From the NCBI RefSeq assembly GCF_050947335.1, contig NW_027473466.1, positions 124,001-188,000 on the forward strand: a stretch of DNA of 64,000 nt, read 5' to 3'. This DNA is from Megachile rotundata (lineage: Eukaryota > Arthropoda > Insecta > Hymenoptera > Megachilidae). Under the pieces are notes generated by a model, which saw only the letters and a program-made list of their open reading frames with translations, ran no database searches and was not told the origin of the DNA. A program made the translations under genes and the position numbers. Shown in pieces: positions 57,951 to 64,000 of this stretch (position 1 is its first letter; each line of letters opens with the position of its first letter).

Positions 57951-60900
57951 ATTATCAATTTAACTCATATTATTAGCCATATTATGCTTATATGATCGAT
58001 AGAACGACAATTACTATACTTTTTACTCTTATTATTATCAATCTAACTCATATTATTAGCCATTTTATGCTTATATGATCGGTAGCACGATAATTACTAT
58101 ACTTATTACACTTATTATTATCAATCTAACTCAAATTATTAGCCACATTATGCTTATATGATCGATAGAACTACAATTACTATACTTATTTACTCTTATT
58201 ATTATCAATCTAGCTCATATTATTAACCATATTATGAAGACATGATCGATAGAACTACAACTACTATACTCATTACTCTTATTATTATCAATCTAACTCA
58301 TATTATTAGCCATATTATGCTTAAGTGATCAATAGAACGACAATTACTATACCTTTTACTCTGATTATTATCAATCTAACTCATATTATTAGCCATACTA
58401 TGCTTATATGATCGATAGAACGACAATTACTATACTTATTACTCTTATTATTATCAACCTAACTCATATTATTAGCCTAATTATGCTTATATGATCGATA
58501 GAACGACAATTACTATACTCATTACTCTTACTACTATCAATCTAACTCATATTATTAGCCATTTTATGCTTATATGATCGAGAGAACGACAATTACTATA
58601 CTTATTACACTCACTATTATCAATCTAACTCATATTATTAGCCATATTATGGTTATATGACCGATAGAACGACAATTACAGTACTTATTACTCTTATTAT
58701 TATCAATCTAACTCATATTATTAGCCATATTATGCTTATATGATCGATAGAACGACAATTACAATACTCATTACTCTTATTATTATCAATCTAACTCATA
58801 TTATTAGCCATATTATGCTTATATGATCGATAGAACGACAATTACTATACTTATTACTCTCATTATTATCAATCTAACTCATACTATTAGCCATATTATG
58901 GTTATATGACCGATAGAACGACAATTACTATACTTATTACTTTTATTATTATCAATCTAACTCATATTATTAGCCATATTATGCTTATATGATCGATAGA
59001 ACGACAATTACTATACTCATTACTCTTATTATTATCAATCGAACTCATATTATTAGCCATATTATGGTTATATGACCGATAGAACGACAATTACAATACT
59101 TATTACTCTTACTATTATCAATCAAACTCATATTATTAATCATATTATGCTTATATGAGCAATAGAACTACAATTACTATACTTCTTACACTCACTATTA
59201 TCAATCTAACTCATATTATTAGCCATATTATGCTTATATGATCGATAGAACGACAATTACTATACCCCTTAGTCTTATTATTATCAATCTAACTCATATT
59301 ATTAGCCATATTATGCTTATATGATCGATAGAACGACAATTACTATACTTTTTACTCTTATTATTATCAATCTAACTCATATTATTAGCCATATTATGCT
59401 TATATGATCGGTAGAACGATAATTACTATACTTATTACACTTATTATTATCAATCTAACTCAAATTATTAGCCACATTATGCTTATATGATCGATAGAAC
59501 TACAATTACTATACTCATTACTCTTGTTATTATCAATCTAGCTCATATTATTAACCATATTATGCAGACATGATCGATAGAACTACAACTACTATACTCA
59601 TTACTCTTATTATTATCAATTTAACTCATATTATTAGCCATATTATGCTTATGTGATCGATAGAACGACAATTACTATACTTATTACTCCTATTATTATC
59701 AATCAAACTCATATTATTAGCCATACTATGCTTATATGATCGATGGAACGACAATTACTATGCTCACTACTCTTATTATTATCAATCTAACTCATATTAT
59801 TAGCCATATTATGCTTATGTGATCGATAGAACGACAATTACTATACTTATTGCTCATATTATTATCAATCTAACTCATATTATTAGCCATATTCTGCTTA
59901 TATGATCGATAGGACGACAATTACTATACTCATTACTCTTATTATTATCAATCTAACTCATATTATTAGCCATATTATGCTTACATGATCGATAGGACGA
60001 CAATTAGTATACTCATTACTCTTATTATTATCAATCTAACTCATATTATTAGCCATATTATGCTTATATGATCGATAGGACGACAATTACTATACTCATT
60101 ACTCTTATTATTATCAATCTAACTCATATTATTAGCCATATTATGCTTATATGATCGATAGAACGACAATTACTCTACTTATTACTCTCATTATTATCAA
60201 TCTAACTCATATTATTAGCCATATTATGGTTATATGACCGATAGAACGACAATTACTATACATATTACTCTTATTATTATCAATCTAACTCATATTATTA
60301 GCCATATTATGGTTATATAACCGATAGAACGACAACTACTATACTTATTACTCTTATTATTATCAATCTAACTCATATTATTAGCCATATTATGCTTATA
60401 TGATCGATAGAACGACAATTACTCTACTTATTACTCTCATTATTATCAATCTAACTCATATTATTAGCCATATTATGGTTATATGACCGATAGAACGACA
60501 ATTACTATGCTTATTACTCTTATTATTATCAATCTAACTCATATTACGAGCCATATTATGCTCATATGATCGATAGGACGACAATTACTATACTCATTAC
60601 TCTTATTATTATCAATCGAACTCATATTATTAGCCATATTATGGTTATATGACCGATAGAACGACAATTACAATACTTATTACTCTTATTATTATCAATC
60701 TAACTCATATTATTAGCCATATTATGCTTATATGATCGATAGAACGACAATTACAATACTCATTACTCTTATTATTATCAATCTAACTCATATTATTAGC
60801 CATATTATGCTTATATGATCGATAGAACGACAATTACTATACTTATTACTCTCATTATTATCAATCTAACTCATACTATTAGCCATATTATGGTTATATG

Positions 60901-61009
60901 ACCGATAGAACGACAATTACTATACTTATTACTTTTATTATTATCAATCTAACTCATATTATTAGCCATATTATGCTTATATGATCGATAGAACGACAAT
61001 TACTATACT

Positions 61010-61440
61010 CATTACTCTTACTATTATCAATCTAACTCATATTATTAGCCATTTTATGCTTATATGATCGATAGAACGACAATTACTATACTCAGAAATC
61101 TTATTATTATCAATCTAACTCATATTATTAGCCATATTATGCTTATGTGATCAATAGAACGACAATTACTATACTTTTTACTCTGATTATTATCAATCTA
61201 TCTCATATTATTAACCATACTATGCTTATATGATCGATAGAACGACAATTACTATACTCATTACTCTTACTATTATCAATCTAACTCATATTATTAGCCA
61301 TTTTATGCTTATATGATCGATAGAACGACAATTACTATACTCACAACTCTTATTATTATCAATCTAACTCATATTATTAGCCATATTATGCTTATATGAT
61401 CGATAGAACGACAATTACAATACTCATTACTCTTATTATT
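61010..61440. repeat. low-copy variant pair, 3 monomers apart
   Basis: Units beginning CTCAGAAATC (61,091) and CTCACAACTC (61,340) are 249 bp apart. Each is preceded by a CTTACTATTATC unit with CCATTTTATG and a normal GATCGATAGAACG. The only other CTCACAACTC unit I found is at 41,502, in the same context. The pair looks like one small duplication followed by extra substitutions. Confidence 0.75.
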
Positions 61441-63248
61441 ATCAATCTAACTCATATTATTAGCCATATTATGCTTATATGATCGATAGAACGACAATTA
61501 CTATACTTATTACTCTCATTATTATCAATCTAACTCATACTATTAGCCATATTATGGTTATATGACCGATAGACCGACAATTACTATACTTATTACTTTT
61601 ATTATTATCAATCTAACTCATATTATTAGCCATATTATGCTTATATGATCGATAGAACGACAATTACTATACTTATTACTCTCATTATTATCAATCTAAC
61701 TCATACTATTAGCCATATTATAGTTATATGACCGATAGAACGACAATTACTATGCTTATTACTCTTATTATTTTCAATCTAACTCATATTACTAGCCATA
61801 TTATGCTCATATGATCGATAGGACGACAATTACTATACTCATTACTCTTATTATTATCAATCGAACTCATATTATTAGCCATTTTATGCTTATATGATCG
61901 GTAGCACGATAATTACTATACTTATTACACTTATTATTATCAATCTAACTCAAATTATTAGCCATATTATGCTTATATGATCGATAGAACTGCAATTACT
62001 ATACTTATTACTCTTATTGTTATCAATCTAACTCATACTATTAACCATATTATGCAGATATGATCGATAGAACTACAACTACTATACTCATTACTCTTAT
62101 TATTATCAATCTAACTCATATTGTTAGCCATATTATGCTTACATGATTGATAGAACGACAATTACTATACTTATTACACTCATTGTTATCAATCTAACTC
62201 ATATTATTAGCCATATTATGCTTATATGATCGGTAGAACGATAATTACTATACTTATTACACTTATTATTATCAATCTAACTCATATTACTAGCCATATT
62301 ATGCTCATATGATCGATAGGACGACAATTACTATACTCATTACTCTTATTATTATCAATCGAACTCATATTATTAGCCATATTATGGTTATATGACCGAT
62401 AGAACGACAATTACAATACTTATTACTCTTATTATTATCAATCTAACTCATATTATTAGCCATATTATGCTTATATGATCGATAGAACGACAATTACTAT
62501 ACTTTTTACTCTTATTATTATCAATCTAACTCATATTATTAGCCATTTTATGCTTATATGATCGGTAGCACGATAATTACTATACTTATTACACTCATTA
62601 TTATCAATCTAACTCATACTATTAGCCATATCATGGTTATATGACCGATAGAACGACAATTACTATACTTATTACTTTTATTATTATCAATCTAACTCAT
62701 ATTATTAGCCATATTATGCTTATATGATCGATAGAACGACAATTACTATACTTATTACTCTCATTATTATCAATCTAACTCATACTATTAGCCATATTAT
62801 GGTTATATGACCGATAGAACGACAATTACTATGCTTATTACTCTTATTATTATCAATCTAACTCATATTACTAGCCATATTATGCTCATATGATCGATAG
62901 GACGACAATTACTATACTCATTACTCTTATTATTATCAATCGAACTCATATTATTAGCCATATTATGGTTATATGACCGATAGGACGACAATTACAATAC
63001 TTATTACTCTTATTATTATCAATCTAACTCATATTATTAGCCATATTATGCTTATATGATCGATAGAACGACAATTACTATACTTTTTACTCTTATTATT
63101 ATCAATCTAACTCATATTATTAGCCATTTTATGCTTATATGATCGGTAGCACGATAATTACTATACTTATTACACTTATTATTATCAATCTAACTCAAAT
63201 TATTAGCCACATTATGCTTATATGATCGATAGAACTACAATTACTATA

Positions 63249-64000
63249 CTTATTTACTCTTATTATTATCAATCTAGCTCATATTATTAACCATATTATG
63301 AAGACATGATCGATAGAACTACAACTACTATACTCATTACTCTTATTATTATCAATCTAACTCATATTATTAGCCATATTATGCTTATGTGATCAATAGA
63401 ACGACAATTACTATACTTTTTACTCTGATTATTATCAATCTAACTCATATTATTAGCCATACTATGCTTATATGATCGATAGAACGACAATTACTATACT
63501 TATTACTCTTATTATTATCAACCTAACTCATATTATTAGCCTAATTATGCTTATATGATCGATAGAACGACAATTACTATACTCATTACTCTTACTACTA
63601 TCAATCTAACTCATATTATTAGCCATTTTATGCTTATATGATCGAGAGAACGACAATTACTATACTTATTACACTCACTATTATCAATCTAACTCATATT
63701 ATTAGCCATATTATGGTTATATGACCGATAGAACGACAATTACAATACTTATTACTCTTATTATTATCAATCTAACTCATATTATTAGCCATATTATGCT
63801 TATATGATCGATAGAACGACAATTACAATACTCATTACTCTTATTATTATCAATCTAACTCATATTATTAGCCATATTATGCTTATATGATCGATAGAAC
63901 GACAATTACTATACTTATTACTCTCATTATTATCAATCTAACTCATACTATTAGCCATATTATGGTTATATGACCGATAGAACGACAATTACTATACTTA
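63249..64000. repeat. last CTAATT haplotype and open right end
   Basis: The ninth 84-bp monomer (63,249-63,332) starts the haplotype with CTAATT at 63,541, then CTTACTACTATC, GATCGAGAGAAC, CACTCACTATTATC and GGTTATATGACC units. Canonical units follow to the edge. The final four bases are the start of the next monomer, so the array is cut by the window and not ended by it. The left edge at base 1 is likewise inside the array. Confidence 0.9.

Larger units (their letters stand above)
1..64000. repeat. 83-bp satellite DNA array, 771 tandem monomers
   Basis: The window is head-to-tail copies of one monomer of 83 bp, all in the same orientation. Taking the start as CTTATTACTC, fixed landmarks are GCCATATTATGC at monomer positions 41-52, ATGATCGATAGAAC at 57-70 and CAATTACTATA at 73-83. 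A monomer begins at base 1 and another at 63,997, so there are 771 complete units. The consensus has about 29 A, 34 T, 14 C and 6 G, giving about 24% G+C with C exceeding G on the given strand. It has two CpG sites, at 62-63 and 70-71. Since 83 is not a multiple of 3, the reading frame shifts with every copy, and stop codons are dense in all frames. No unique DNA is present. A nuclear eukaryotic satellite is the natural reading; a centromeric role is possible but not shown. I do not recognise the family. Confidence 0.98.

Noticed and set aside
1..64000. CRISPR array
   Set aside because: Units are 83 bp, contiguous and alike along their whole length. There is no alternation of constant repeats with unrelated spacers and no cas gene.
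1..64000. Protein with tandem repeats encoded across monomers
   Set aside because: The period is not a multiple of three and every frame meets stops within a unit or two, so no long repeat protein can be encoded on either strand.
1..64000. Simple microsatellite (TTA/TAT)n
   Set aside because: TTATTATTAT occurs in most monomers but is only about 10 bp of a defined 83-bp unit. The rest is conserved and non-repetitive apart from the CATATTAT doublet.
1..64000. CENP-B box
   Set aside because: The mammalian box needs a TTCG...CGGG core. I saw no CGGG or CCCG in the array, so this site is absent. Other centromere proteins cannot be judged from sequence.
1..64000. Transposon, LTR or insertion sequence within the array
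   Set aside because: Register is unbroken from end to end, and every departure is a 1- or 2-base indel. There is no foreign insert, terminal inverted repeat or target-site duplication.
1..64000. Promoters from TATA-like or TATAAT-like strings
   Set aside because: Such strings occur in nearly every monomer because the DNA is about three-quarters A+T. Nothing distinguishes one copy as a real start site.
1..64000. Bacterial or phage origin for the window
   Set aside because: No coding sequence occurs in 64 kb, which is incompatible with bacterial gene density. A 771-copy homogeneous satellite is a eukaryotic pattern. Assembly error in copy number remains possible but would not change this.
1..64000. 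Alternating two-monomer (166-bp) dimer as the true unit
   Set aside because: Monomer types do not alternate, and haplotype spacings include both odd and even numbers of monomers (23, 15, 9, 13, 37 and others), so 83 bp is the real period.

Overview
The whole 64-kb window is one unbroken satellite DNA array. The unit is about 83 bp, AT-rich (roughly 24% G+C in the consensus) and always in the same orientation. I count 771 complete monomers plus the first 4 bases of the next. No unique sequence, gene, RNA gene, transposon or spacer interrupts it, and the array runs off both ends. Megabase-type head-to-tail satellites like this are typical of eukaryotic centromeric, pericentromeric or subtelomeric heterochromatin. 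I do not recognise the monomer as a named family and cannot assign a species.

Register is kept almost perfectly. Sixteen monomers differ from 83 bp: nine are 84 bp with the same extra T, one is 84 bp with an extra G, five are 82 bp and one is 81 bp. Their net effect is +3 bases, which is exactly the observed drift between the first and last monomer (63,996 bases = 771 x 83 + 3). Diversity is otherwise base substitution at a limited set of positions, giving a vocabulary of recurrent monomer types.

There is no single higher-order repeat (HOR). The same ordered strings of monomer types recur as block duplications of varied size and spacing, always a whole number of monomers apart. By region: 0-8.5 kb is mixed types with a 26-monomer-spaced duplication; 8.5-15.2 kb is copies of 6.5-8.5 and 9.1-10.4 kb plus a 4-monomer HOR; 15.1-17.2 kb is repeated at 28.8-30.8 kb; 17-28 kb has 22-, 30-, 42- and 56-monomer spacings; 31.9-34 kb is repeated at 54.9-57.9 kb with an 11-monomer length difference; 34.6-41.5 kb is a nested set with periods of 28, 22 and 16 monomers; 41.5-50 kb is a separate subfamily domain with 5-, 21- and 26-monomer duplications; 48.9-54.7 kb is a 43-monomer-spaced duplication; 55-64 kb returns to the types seen at 17-34 kb.

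Several monomers are in-register chimeras of two types at the edges of these blocks. That is what unequal exchange or replication slippage between homologous monomers would leave. The window encodes no pathway; its interest lies in satellite structure and evolution. All block comparisons were made by eye. Marker positions and spacings are exact counts, but block edges are approximate to within about a monomer.
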